Shown: piece by piece, positions 34,833-42,642 of the stretch | Layout: the number at the start of each line of letters is the position of its first letter | Position numbering within the stretch: the first letter of the stretch is position 1 | Assembly: GCF_048066115.1 (NCBI RefSeq) | Contig: NZ_JBLTYX010000004.1 | Coordinates: forward strand, 1 to 64,000 | Direction: 5' to 3' | DNA: 64,000 nucleotides | Source of the DNA: Niveispirillum sp048066115 | GTDB taxonomy: Bacteria; Pseudomonadota; Alphaproteobacteria; Azospirillales; Azospirillaceae | Notes under the pieces: generated by a model | What the model saw: only the letters and a program-made list of their open reading frames with translations | Told to the model about the DNA's origin: nothing | Databases searched by the model: none | Program-made: the position numbers and the translations under genes

Positions 34833-35381
34833 ATGACCATTGCCGACGCGCCGCCGGGGAAATCCCGGCCTTTCCTGACCGGGGTGGAACGTCCGTTCCA
34901 TGATGACGAACTGATCGTCACCAAGACCGACAAGGGTGGGCGCATCACCTACGCCAACCGCACCTTCCTGCGCGTTGCCGCACTGACGGAGGAGAAGGCG
35001 CTGGGCCAGCCGCACAATCTGATCCGCCATCCCGACATGCCGCGGGTGGTGTTCAAGCTGCTGTGGGACACGCTGGGGGCCGGCAGCGAGATTTTCGCCT
35101 ATGTGCTGAACCGTGCGGTGAATGGCGACCATTACTGGGTCTTCGCCCATGTCACCCCGTCGCGCGACACGGGCGGCAACATCATCGGGTTCCATTCCAG
35201 CCGCCGCACGGCGGAAAAGCGCATCGTGAACGATGTCATCAGCCCCCTCTACAAATCGCTGCTGGCCGAGGAGGCCAGGCACAGCCGCATCCGCGAGGGC
35301 ATCGCGGCCAGCGAGGCGATGTTGGTGGGACTGCTGCGCGACCGGGGTTTGAGCTATGAACAACTCATCTTCTCTCTTTAA
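34833..35381 (+). CDS. PAS-domain protein, sensor half of an Aer-type receptor
   Basis: A 182-residue cytosolic protein. One PAS domain covers about residues 20-130 and contains the Aer-like run G-Q-P-H-N-L-I-R-H-P-D-M-P and NGDHYWVFAHVTP, which in E. coli Aer belong to the FAD-binding PAS domain, and the F1-like linker PLYKSLLAEEARHSRIREG follows. The protein stops just where Aer would enter its membrane segments. The last 26 bp overlap the next gene in another frame. An in-frame ATG at 34812 is an alternative start. Confidence 0.85.
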   Translation: MTIADAPPGKSRPFLTGVERPFHDDELIVTKTDKGGRITYANRTFLRVAALTEEKALGQPHNLIRHPDMPRVVFKLLWDTLGAGSEIFAYVLNRAVNGDHYWVFAHVTPSRDTGGNIIGFHSSRRTAEKRIVNDVISPLYKSLLAEEARHSRIREGIAASEAMLVGLLRDRGLSYEQLIFSL

Positions 35382-36660
35382 GGCCCGTCTGACGGGTGTG
35401 GCCGTGCTGGCCGGGTCGACGATCGATCTGGCGGGCAATTTCCTGGGCGTGCATGAAGTGGCCGTGGCCGGCGGGGTGATCACCCTGCTGGCGGCCCTGG
35501 CCAGCTTCTATTACCTGGCACGCGTCGACCGGGTGCTGACCGGGGCGGGCGTGGTACTGGAACGGCTGGCTAGGGGCGATTACGAGGCCCGCGTCATCGG
35601 CATCCGCGAGGGCGGACCGCTGGGCGAGCTGCTGCATCGGATCAACGAGGTGACCGACCGCGCCGATGCCTTCGTGCGTGAGGCCACCGCCTCGCTTCAG
35701 GCCATCACCAACCAGAATTATCACCGCCGCGTGATCGAGAAGGGCATGCTGGGCACCTTCCTGGTGGGCAGCCGCGCCATCAACCAGGCCAACAACGCCA
35801 TGACGGCCAAGGTGACCGGCTTCCGCGGCGTGGCGGACGAGTTCGAGGTGACGATCAAGTCCGTCGCCGACGATCTGGGCCGCGCCGCACACGAGATGGA
35901 GGATGCGGCCGACACCATGACGCACGCGGCCGAGGGCACGAACCATGAAAGCATGGCCGTGGCCGCCGCTGCCGAGCAGGCCAGTTCCAACGTGCAGACC
36001 GTGGCCGCCGCCGCGGAGGAGTTGACGGCCGCCATCCGGTCGATCACGGAGCAAGTGGACCGATCGCGCGACATCACCAATGCCGCCGTGGGCCGGGCCC
36101 GCGCCGCCAATGAAAGGGTAGCCACCCTGTCGGACGCCGCCATCCGCATCGGGGAGGTGGTGGGCCTGATCCAGGAGATCGCGGCCCAGACCAACCTGCT
36201 GGCCTTGAATGCCACGATCGAGGCGGCCCGCGCCGGGGAGGCCGGCAAGGGCTTCGCCGTCGTCGCGTCGGAGGTGAAGAACCTGGCCGGGCAGACGGCA
36301 CGCGCCACGGAGGATATCCAGCACCAGGTGGCCGACATCCAGGCCGCCACCCAGTCGGCCGTGGACAGCATCAGTGAGATCACCCAGGTCATCGCCGACG
36401 TCAACGGCACCACGGTGAACATCGCCGCCGCCGTGGAACAGCAGGGTGCCGCCACGGCAGAGATCGCCCGCAATGTCGAACAGGCGGCCCTGGGCACGCG
36501 GTCGGTGTCCGAACGCATTGCTGAGGTGACGCGCGCGGCGTCGGAGACGGGTGCCGCCTCCACCCAGGTGCTGGGTTCCGCCGGCCGCCTGTCGCACCGG
36601 TCGGGCCAGTTGGGCGCTGCCATGGGCGACTTCCTGGTGGCGCTGCGCCGGGTGATTTAA
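35356..36660 (+). CDS. Methyl-accepting chemotaxis protein, membrane and signalling half of an Aer-type receptor
   Basis: A 434-residue protein with two hydrophobic segments near the start (about 11-30 and 35-55) with almost no periplasmic loop, a HAMP-like region, and the MCP signalling domain with the conserved tip EIAAQTNLLALNATIEAARAGEAGKG. It has no sensor domain of its own. The overlap with the PAS gene and the Aer-like layout suggest that the two proteins together make an aerotaxis or redox receptor. No C-terminal CheR-tether pentapeptide is visible. Confidence 0.9.
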   Translation: MNNSSSLFKARLTGVAVLAGSTIDLAGNFLGVHEVAVAGGVITLLAALASFYYLARVDRVLTGAGVVLERLARGDYEARVIGIREGGPLGELLHRINEVTDRADAFVREATASLQAITNQNYHRRVIEKGMLGTFLVGSRAINQANNAMTAKVTGFRGVADEFEVTIKSVADDLGRAAHEMEDAADTMTHAAEGTNHESMAVAAAAEQASSNVQTVAAAAEELTAAIRSITEQVDRSRDITNAAVGRARAANERVATLSDAAIRIGEVVGLIQEIAAQTNLLALNATIEAARAGEAGKGFAVVASEVKNLAGQTARATEDIQHQVADIQAATQSAVDSISEITQVIADVNGTTVNIAAAVEQQGAATAEIARNVEQAALGTRSVSERIAEVTRAASETGAASTQVLGSAGRLSHRSGQLGAAMGDFLVALRRVI

Positions 36661-36754
36661 TCCAGTTGCTGGGCAACTGGATCGGCGGCGACTGCCGCCG
36701 CGGCGCACGTGCGCCGTGAAGCCAAGCCACGAATGTAGCGCCGGCGTCTGAGGA
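36661..36754 (-). repeat. Structured intergenic repeat, copy D
   Basis: Reverse orientation. CCAGTTGC/GCAACTGG hairpin, CGGCGGC-AGTC-GCCGCCG hairpin, GGCGCACGTGCGCC stem and the TTGGCTT core are kept; stem 1 is decayed (ATTCGT in place of the usual arm). Directly follows the mcp stop. Confidence 0.75.
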
Positions 36755-36766
36755 AATGTAAAAACC

Positions 36767-36810
36767 ACCCTGCCTAACGCAAAATCATATGATTTTGCGT
36801 TAGGCAGGGT
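36767..36810. repeat. 44-bp perfect palindrome
   Basis: Arms 36767-36788 and 36789-36810 are exact inverted copies with no loop, centred on AATCATATGATT. It is AT-richer than its surroundings. TTGATCTTTTTC follows on the plus strand, so it may serve as the mcp terminator; the lack of any mismatch or loop is unusual for that. Confidence 0.8.
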
Positions 36811-36869
36811 TTGATCTTTTTCAAGGGCGACACCAGATGAAGGCCACCTGCATGAACGGGAGGTCTGCC

Positions 36870-37529
36870 ATGTCGCTTCATCTTACCCGCCGCACATTCC
36901 TGAACAGCACCGCCGCCATTGCCGGCGCCGGTGCCGTCGCCCCGCTTCTCTCCCTGCCCGCCTTCGCCGCCCCGGCGGCGGTGATCGGCAAGGCCGCACC
37001 GGCCTTCACCGGCACCAATGTCGACGGCGCCGCCGTCTCGCTGGCCGATTACAAGGGCAAGCTGGTTATCCTGGAATGGACCAACCATGGCTGCCCCTTC
37101 GTCCGCAAACATTATGATTCTGGCAACATGCAGGCCGTGCAGGCGGAAGCCGTGGCTGCCGGTGCGGTGTGGCTGAACGTCATCAGTTCCGCCCCCGGCG
37201 AACAGGGCAATGTCACCCCGGCGGATGCCAAGGCCCGTGCCGCGTCGGAGAAATGGTCCGCCACCACCACCATCCTGGACCCGACGGGCGCCATCGGCCG
37301 CGCCTATGCCGCCAAGACCACGCCGCATCTGTTCATCATCGGCAAGGACGGCACCCTGCTCTATGACGGCGCCATCGACGACAAGCCGACGGCCGACAAG
37401 GCCGATATCCCCGGCGCCAAGAACTATGTCCGCGCCGCCCTGGCCGACATCGCCGCCGGCAAGCCGGTGGCCGTCAGTTCCAGCCGCGCCTATGGCTGCT
37501 CGGTGAAATACTCCAAGACCACGGCTTGA
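36870..37529 (+). CDS. Tat-exported thioredoxin-fold (redoxin) protein
   Basis: A 219-residue protein with a twin-arginine signal (T-R-R-T-F-L near residue 7, hydrophobic stretch, AFA cleavage site). The mature part is a thioredoxin-like fold of the AhpC/TSA-redoxin type with a single N-terminal active-site Cys in NHGCPFVRKHYD instead of CxxC, and a second Cys near the C-terminus (YGCSVKY) that could serve as resolving residue. It probably acts as a periplasmic peroxidase or thiol reductase. The start at 36870 has GGGAGG six bases upstream. Confidence 0.85.
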   Translation: MSLHLTRRTFLNSTAAIAGAGAVAPLLSLPAFAAPAAVIGKAAPAFTGTNVDGAAVSLADYKGKLVILEWTNHGCPFVRKHYDSGNMQAVQAEAVAAGAVWLNVISSAPGEQGNVTPADAKARAASEKWSATTTILDPTGAIGRAYAAKTTPHLFIIGKDGTLLYDGAIDDKPTADKADIPGAKNYVRAALADIAAGKPVAVSSSRAYGCSVKYSKTTA

Positions 37530-37536
37530 TGGAGGT

Positions 37537-37649
37537 TTGTTCCCTCAAGCGCCGGGCGCCCGCCTCTGCGGGCTTGGCATGACGCCGCACGCGCGGTGGG
37601 CCGGCCGTCCCGCCGGCCGTCCCGTCGGCCTGCAGCGGCAAGCCGCTGA
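37537..37649 (+). repeat. Structured intergenic repeat, copy E
   Basis: Plus orientation with TTTGTTCCCTC border, CCCGC/GCGGG stem, TTGGCAT core, CCGC/GCGG stem, GGCCGGC/GCCGGCC hairpin and a CAGCGGC-AA-GCCGCTG end hairpin. An insertion of about 10 bp separates the last two. Confidence 0.75.
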
Positions 37650-37723
37650 CGCGAAGCCGTCCACCTTGTTGGACGGCTTCCATTTCAGCCTGCCATACAA
37701 GGTAATTTTGCTACATTTTGGAC

Positions 37724-37754
37724 AGAAAAAAAGGCCGTGGCATTGCCACGGCCT
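37724..37754 (-). terminator. Orphan minus-strand terminator
   Basis: AGGCCGTGGCA and TGCCACGGCCT (37732-37754) flank a single T and are followed on the minus strand by seven T residues. No protein gene ends here; see the candidate small RNA finding. Confidence 0.75.
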
Positions 37755-38095
37755 GAGTTTAGGGAGGAAACGCCCAAGAAGTGCGTTACGACAGAGGGCA
37801 TAGGGCCGTGTCGCAAGACAGAATATGCGCGCCTGACGGCCATTGTGCAAGTGCAAAATCGTACAGGGGCCATGCGGATAGGTTCTAGCGCAGCCAAGCG
37901 AAACAGCTACTTAGAAGGCATTCGACTAAAGTAGGTGCATATTGCACCGCAGCAGAAGTGCCGTTTGGCGCCGAAAAATGGCACGAACGGCCGATTTCAG
38001 GCGGCCTTGCCCTTTCCGAAATGGGCCACATGGTTCACATGTCGAAACATCTGTAACGTCGGTACCGGACGGTTTGTCGCACCCTGCCCAGGCCC

Positions 38096-38130
38096 AAACA
38101 AAAAGGGCGCCGGCCCTGCAGCCGACGCCC
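38096..38130 (-). terminator. Terminator of the MCP-Cache gene
   Basis: GGGCG.CGGC and GCCG.CGCCC arms (38105-38130) with one internal mismatch, then TTTTTGTTT on the minus strand. Confidence 0.8.
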
Positions 38131-38173
38131 CGATTGCCACCGGTTACCCGGTGGGTGTTTCAACGGACGGGTA

Positions 38174-39208
38174 TCAATGCGCCGTCTCGCCACCATTCTG
38201 CACGATGACCCCATACCAGCCAAGGCCGCGATAGGTCTCATATCCCGGCGTCAGGGCAAAACCCACCAGCCGGCCGAACCGGTCGACATAATGGCCCATG
38301 GAACGGCCCTGCGTCTCCAGCGGGAAGCTTTCCGTCAACTGACCGCGCCCATCAGACGATGCGATGATGCGGCCCGTCGCATCGACCAGCAGGCAGCGCG
38401 TATGCGCCTCCTCGCTACGGTCCAGGCGCACGCCGGAGGTCACGGCACGGGCCTGCGGTTCCCAGTCGAAGAAGATGCCCATGGCGCCGATCACTTCGCC
38501 ATCCACGGCGCCGTCGCGACGGACGGCGGTGGAATATGCGGCCACCGTGCGGCCGTCCAGCACCTGGTTGGCGGTGACGTCGACCACGGCGAAGTCCGAC
38601 CCGTCGCGGGTATTCAGCGCCTGACGGAACCAGGGCTCGTTGGCGACATTGGTACCAATGGCCTGCGGGAACCGGCGCGGCCGGCCCGTGGCGATGACCC
38701 GGCCCTGGCGATCGGCCACCCACAGGTCCAGATAGACCGTATAGCTGTCCAGGATCACGCCCAGGCGGGAGGAGGCGAAGGCGGTGGCGTCGGTCGAGGG
38801 GTCCGCCAGACAATCCACCACGGCCTTGTCCGTCGCCCACCAGCGCACGTCGCAGGAGCGTTCATAGAGATTGCGATCGATGATCTCGATCATGTTCAGC
38901 GCCAGATCGGCCAGCCGCTGCCCCCGGAACCGGACCATCAGGTCCTCGCCCACCGTGGCCATGCGGTCGACCAGCTGCCCAATTTCTGAGCGGAGTTCGC
39001 TGGCCACCACGCTGACCTGACGGGAGATGGAGTTCACCTCGTTCGCCACCACCGCGAAGCCGCGGCCCGCATCGCCGGCCCGGCCCGCCTCGATCAGGGC
39101 GTTGAAGGCCAGCATCTTGGTGGTGCGGTTGATGTCCTCGATGGCGGATACCTTCTGGCTCGCCACATCCAGTACGTTCCTCGTCAGGTCGATCAGGCTG
39201 TTATCCAT
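38174..39208 (-). CDS. Soluble MCP-type signalling protein with C-terminal Cache domain
   Basis: A 344-residue protein in reverse order to a normal chemoreceptor. The N-terminal 70 residues hold a short MCP tip (MLAFNALIEAGRAGDAGRGFAVVANEV), and residues about 110-340 form a Cache-like sensor (WVADRQGRVIATG, EPWFRQAL, VVDVTANQVLDGRTVAAYSTAV). No membrane segment is visible, so it should sense a cytoplasmic ligand. The start at 39208 is preferred to 39313 because AAGGG lies upstream and MDNSLIDLTRNVL begins the coiled coil. Confidence 0.8.
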   Translation of the reverse strand: MDNSLIDLTRNVLDVASQKVSAIEDINRTTKMLAFNALIEAGRAGDAGRGFAVVANEVNSISRQVSVVASELRSEIGQLVDRMATVGEDLMVRFRGQRLADLALNMIEIIDRNLYERSCDVRWWATDKAVVDCLADPSTDATAFASSRLGVILDSYTVYLDLWVADRQGRVIATGRPRRFPQAIGTNVANEPWFRQALNTRDGSDFAVVDVTANQVLDGRTVAAYSTAVRRDGAVDGEVIGAMGIFFDWEPQARAVTSGVRLDRSEEAHTRCLLVDATGRIIASSDGRGQLTESFPLETQGRSMGHYVDRFGRLVGFALTPGYETYRGLGWYGVIVQNGGETAH

Positions 39209-39561
39209 GGGTGGTGCCCTTGCCTTGCGCCAACATTCCGCGAAAACTCTTTCCACGAAAGCGAAAGCAATTTGCATGCCCTTCCGTAACGGAAACTTAA
39301 CCCTTTGACTCATTTAAGAAGTTTAAAAGAAGTTAAACAACGGTGTTAAGGTACGAACCTTTCGTTTGCCTGTATTTTGGGCAAAGCAGTGGAAAATGCC
39401 GTGCGGGGTGGCGGTTACAATTGAAACAATCGCCGGAGGTGCCCTCAAAACGGCATTTTCTGATTTTGCCAGCGCGGAAACGCAGCTGGAAGCTGTCATA
39501 CCGGATTTGCATAACCCCATGACGGGAGCCTATGGCCCGCACCGTCGGGAAGACATGTGGC

Positions 39562-39745
39562 GGACCGGCCAGGGTTCCAAGGGGCGAATAGGTTCCCCGG
39601 CCGGTCCGTCACCCGATACCGCGCAATTGGGGCATCGCGGGGTATCGGCGTCTTTGCCACCGATGCGGGATGGGGCTCTGCATCGGCGGTATTCTGATGC
39701 TAAGTCCCGGGGACGGCGCGAACGCCGCCCCCGGAGCTTTTCGTT
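39562..39745 (+). other. Cluster of four consecutive hairpins (candidate structured RNA)
   Basis: Stems: GGACCGGCC/GGCCGGTCC (39562-39607), CCGATACC/GGTATCGG (39613-39648), CCGATGC/GCATCGG (39660-39686), and CCGGGG.CGGCG/CGCCG.CCCCGG with a CGAA loop (39707-39734) followed by AGCTTTTCGTT, which resembles a weak terminator on the plus strand. Confidence 0.5.
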
Positions 39746-39790
39746 CGAAACCCGAAGACAGGGGCGATGCTCCGTGCCTCGAACGATGTC

Positions 39791-39822
39791 CAGTAATCCT
39801 GAAACGTGGAGTTTATGTCAAG
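39791..39822 (+). promoter_or_regulatory. Upstream block shared by both HTH-RTX modules, copy 1
   Basis: CAGTAATCCTGAAAC ... GTCAAG. It matches the block at 42643-42674 at 25 of 32 positions and lies about 95 bp before the first HTH gene. Confidence 0.6.
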
Positions 39823-39915
39823 CAAAATTCTAATGAGCGAAGCTGAATTTTTGCCCCTTGCCCCCACGCGCCCGGCATGCCACCTTGAAAACCAGTGAGT
39901 TCGGAGATTTTGAGC

Positions 39916-40245
39916 ATGGCCGCAGCCGTGACCCCGCGCACGAAACCGCGCGGCGAGGAAAGTGAAAAGACCAAGCTGACCCGCCAGATGCGGCGCGACG
40001 CCGGCCGCTGGCTGAGCGCGCAGCGCGAGAAGGCTGGTGTGACCCAGGCGCAGGTTGCCGACCATGTCGGTTACCGCTATTACACTTTCGTCTCACAGGT
40101 TGAAGGCGGGCATGGCCGCGTGCCGTCCGAACATTTCGAACTCTGGGCCCAGGCCATCGGTGTCGAACCGCCGGCCTTCGCCCGAAAGCTGCTGGGATTC
40201 TATGAACCGGAAATCCATCGCCTGCTGTTCGGCGGCGAGGAATGA
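39916..40245 (+). CDS. XRE-type HTH protein of HTH-RTX module 1
   Basis: A 109-residue protein. Residues about 28-85 form an XRE/Cro-like HTH (WLSAQREKAGVTQAQVADHVG, then YRYYTFVSQVEGGHGRVPSEHFELWAQAIGV). It shares about two thirds of its residues with the HTH protein at 42764 by eye, including the C-terminal FYEP-I-RLLF. The ATG at 39916 is favoured (GGAG upstream); a GTG at 39895 is also in frame. The paired RTX gene starts 70 bp later. Likely regulator of the module; inference. Confidence 0.85.
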   Translation: MAAAVTPRTKPRGEESEKTKLTRQMRRDAGRWLSAQREKAGVTQAQVADHVGYRYYTFVSQVEGGHGRVPSEHFELWAQAIGVEPPAFARKLLGFYEPEIHRLLFGGEE

Positions 40246-40315
40246 GGGGTTGACACGTTGAGCTGCGCAGCGGGGCTTGGGGCCTCCGCCGGCGGTGATC
40301 AACAGGGGGGCGGAT

Positions 40316-41815
40316 TTGGGCGACGTGCTGCGGTTCATAAGGGCCGTGACGCAAACCGGCTACTGGACGAACCAGGAAAAGGCGGAACTGTTCCGCCTGG
40401 CCGAAGAATTGTCGGGCCAGGGCACTGGGATCGAGACGGCGACAGGGATCAGCGACAGCGGTGATCCCTGGTTCATCGTCTATGACGCCGGTTCCGGCGA
40501 CGTGCTGGTGCATGTGGCCCGCATCGCCGGCAAGTTCGTCGTGCATGACATGTCCGGCGACCTGCTGCTGGAGGGTGACGACCTGCGTCGCCTGGTCAAC
40601 CGCGCCGCGGGCGCCGAAGCGGCGGAGCTGGCCAGCGGTGGCCATAACAATGTCGTGGTGCTGGCGGCATTGGCCCTGGTCGTCGATTTCTTCCTGAATA
40701 CGGAGAAGGCGCAAGCCGCGGAGGATGGGTCGGGCGCCGACCTGCCCGTCGTCTTTGCCACGCTGGCCCTTTCCCACACCTATCTCGATCTGCCACCGCC
40801 CGATGCGGTGCAGGGGGAGCGTACGGGCCCCGCCGACCGATCGCATGGCCAGGCGCAATGGGCCGCCCTGCCCGTCGTCGGCGAAAGCATGCTGCTGGCC
40901 CCCGGCGGGGAGCGCCAGGCCCAGACGGCGACGCAACTGGCACTGTCGGCGGACAATGTCCGTACGATCACCATTCCCCTGCATGCGACCCTCTCCGCCC
41001 TGCCCACCGCAGCAACGGACAGCACGCCGCAGGACCTGACGGGCACAGCCGGGCACGACACGCTGGTGGGCGGTTCCGGCAATGACACGCTGCGTGGCGG
41101 CGCCGGTAACGACCTGCTGGCCGGCGGTGCCGGCGATGACCTGCTGATCGGCGGGGATGGCGACGACACGCTGGTGGGCGGTGCGGGGCATGACACGCTG
41201 GAAGGCGGGGCCGGCAACGACACCCTGGTGGTCGATGCCCAGGACGTGGCCCATGGCGGTGCCGGGGCCGACAGCTTCGTGATGACCGACAGCCTGGTCG
41301 GGCAATGGGTGGCGCTGACCCAAGCCGGCAAGGAAGTGGTCTTCGCCGACAATGTCCGGGATTTCAGCTTCGCCGAAGGTGACCGTCTGTCCTTCGCCGT
41401 GAAGCAATGGCTGGTGACGGTCGATCACCCGACCGATGCGCGGCCGGTGCGGCCCGGCACGGATGATGCCGTGAAGAACAATGGCAATGACGAAACCCGC
41501 CTCACCGAGGGTGAAGGCGGCGGCAACCGCCATGTCGATGGCGGCGGCGACAAGGGTAATGGCGGGGGCGATTTCGGCGTCACCGGCAATGGTGACGGCG
41601 ATTTCAGTACCAGCCTGGTGCCACCCGGCGGTACCGGCCTTGTACCCGGCCCCGGCCCCAGCACCATGGTGGAACTGGACACCGACAATGACGGGGTGGT
41701 GGACACGATCATCACGGTCCGCCCCACGCCGCCGGCCGACGATATAACGGGCACCGTCGATCTTTCGGGGCTGGCGGGCCTGTCCCCGGCCGATGATTGG
41801 GGTTACTGGGGCTGA
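40316..41815 (+). CDS. RTX calcium-binding repeat protein, module 1
   Basis: A 499-residue protein starting at TTG (GGGGGG upstream, same position as in the paralogue). The N-terminal 100 residues (GDVLRFIRAV, NQEKAELFRL, GDPWFIVYDAGSGDVLVHVARIAGKFVVHDMS) are a conserved domain I cannot name. A hydrophobic stretch follows (NVVVLAALALVVDFFL, about 115-131). Six RTX nonapeptides G-G-x-G-x-D-x-L-x lie around 41069-41234, then a T1SS-type C-terminal region and a Gly/Asn-rich spacer. The end is D-W-G-Y-W-G. Probably secreted by a type I system not in this window. Confidence 0.8.
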   Translation: MGDVLRFIRAVTQTGYWTNQEKAELFRLAEELSGQGTGIETATGISDSGDPWFIVYDAGSGDVLVHVARIAGKFVVHDMSGDLLLEGDDLRRLVNRAAGAEAAELASGGHNNVVVLAALALVVDFFLNTEKAQAAEDGSGADLPVVFATLALSHTYLDLPPPDAVQGERTGPADRSHGQAQWAALPVVGESMLLAPGGERQAQTATQLALSADNVRTITIPLHATLSALPTAATDSTPQDLTGTAGHDTLVGGSGNDTLRGGAGNDLLAGGAGDDLLIGGDGDDTLVGGAGHDTLEGGAGNDTLVVDAQDVAHGGAGADSFVMTDSLVGQWVALTQAGKEVVFADNVRDFSFAEGDRLSFAVKQWLVTVDHPTDARPVRPGTDDAVKNNGNDETRLTEGEGGGNRHVDGGGDKGNGGGDFGVTGNGDGDFSTSLVPPGGTGLVPGPGPSTMVELDTDNDGVVDTIITVRPTPPADDITGTVDLSGLAGLSPADDWGYWG

Positions 41816-41967
41816 TGCCCCGCAACCGGTTGCGACGGACCGCCTTCACTTCCCATCCTGACGGGTGGGTCGTTTCCCGCGGTCCGCCGCCCGGCCGTCA
41901 ATAGCCTGTCAGACGCCTTGACGGCCGGTTACTTGGTCCCAGGCGCGAAAAGCTTCGCGCCCGGAAA
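41816..41967. other. Convergent gap with four hairpins
   Basis: CGCAACC/GGTTGCG (41821-41834), CGGACCGC/GCGGTCCG (41836-41886), CCGGCCGTCAA/TTGACGGCCGG (41891-41928), and GGCGCGAA/TTCGCGCC (about 41942-41961). No T-runs of note; they probably block read-through between the two convergent genes. Confidence 0.6.
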
Positions 41968-42561
41968 TCAGATCCAACCCGCGTTGAACCCGTCGAGCAG
42001 GGCGCCCGACAGACCCGACGGGTCGATGGCCAGACGGCCGGTGCCGACGATGTCGACGGCCGGGGTCTCACCCACGGTCAGGTTGAACACGGTGCCGTCC
42101 AGCAGCGTCAGGCTCACGCCCTCTTCCGTCAGCACGAAGGACTGGAAGCCGAAGCCCGACGTGGCCACCAAATCGGCCGGCAGCAGGTTGGTCCAGTTCA
42201 CGGCCGACAGGTCGATGCTGCCGATGGCCAGGGCGCTGAAGTCGAAATTGAAGCTCAGCGGACGGACGGCGAAGATGCCTTCGTCAAACACCGGCAGGAT
42301 GCTGACTTCACCTTCGGGGAAGTACGGCAGGATCGTGAACACGCCGTCGTCGCCCGGCATCGGGAACGGCAGAATGGTGACGACGCCGTCTTCGGCCGAG
42401 ATCGGCTGAATGCTGACTTCGCCATCGAACGGCAGGATGGTGAACACGCCGTCATCCGTGGGCAGCGGAAACGGCTGGATCGTGAACACGCCATCACCAG
42501 CCGGCAGGCTCATGATGGTGACTTCACCCGAGACAGGCAGAGCGCCATTATCGACGAACAT
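41968..42561 (-). CDS. Acidic protein with DGVFTI-type beta repeats
   Basis: A 197-residue protein I do not recognise. Residues about 10-100 consist of eight short units of 10-14 residues of the type (D/E)-D-G-V-F-T-I-L-P-F-P or E-G-E-V-S-I-L-P, an alternating pattern expected of stacked beta strands. The rest (FNFDFSALAIGSIDLSAVNWTNLLP...) is non-repetitive. It is acidic, without Cys and without a signal peptide. The ATG at 42561 has GGAG six bases upstream. It lies between the two HTH-RTX modules, divergent from the second, so it may be a co-secreted or structural partner; inference. Confidence 0.7.
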   Translation of the reverse strand: MFVDNGALPVSGEVTIMSLPAGDGVFTIQPFPLPTDDGVFTILPFDGEVSIQPISAEDGVVTILPFPMPGDDGVFTILPYFPEGEVSILPVFDEGIFAVRPLSFNFDFSALAIGSIDLSAVNWTNLLPADLVATSGFGFQSFVLTEEGVSLTLLDGTVFNLTVGETPAVDIVGTGRLAIDPSGLSGALLDGFNAGWI

Positions 42562-42642
42562 TTTATGCTCCATAGAGGAAACAAGGTTTTACGAGCACCC
42601 GACGCTTCGGGTTACCCCCGTCGTGCCGGCCGTCGTGGTGTA

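Larger units (their letters stand above)
37530..38173. other. 644-bp gene-free region
   Basis: It contains repeat copy E (37537-37649), a hairpin GAAGCCGTCCA/TGGACGGCTTC (37653-37680), a minus-strand terminator without a gene (37724-37754), a 15-bp GGTGCA-TAT-TGCACC palindrome (37934-37948), and the terminator of the minus-strand MCP-Cache gene (38096-38130). No convincing protein gene is present. Base composition is more even than in the flanking genes. Confidence 0.6.
39209..39915. other. 707-bp gene-free region with a hairpin cluster
   Basis: The first 150 bp are AT-rich and hold the leader of the minus-strand MCP-Cache gene. From 39562 to 39745 four hairpins follow one another. A 32-bp block at 39791-39822 resembles the one before the second HTH gene. 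I see no convincing protein gene; a frame at 39366-39833 has neither a good start nor protein-like composition. Confidence 0.55.

Noticed and set aside
35340..35390. One frameshifted Aer gene instead of two genes
   Set aside because: A TGA in the MCP frame directly before its ATG and a normal stop in the PAS frame fit two separate overlapping genes; error remains possible.
37685..37897. Small minus-strand protein ending at 37685
   Set aside because: Its stop lies beyond the orphan terminator and the composition is not protein-like.
39366..39833. Open frame in the gap before module 1
   Set aside because: No ribosome site, odd composition (Arg/Ser/Pro), and it runs through four hairpins and the conserved upstream block.
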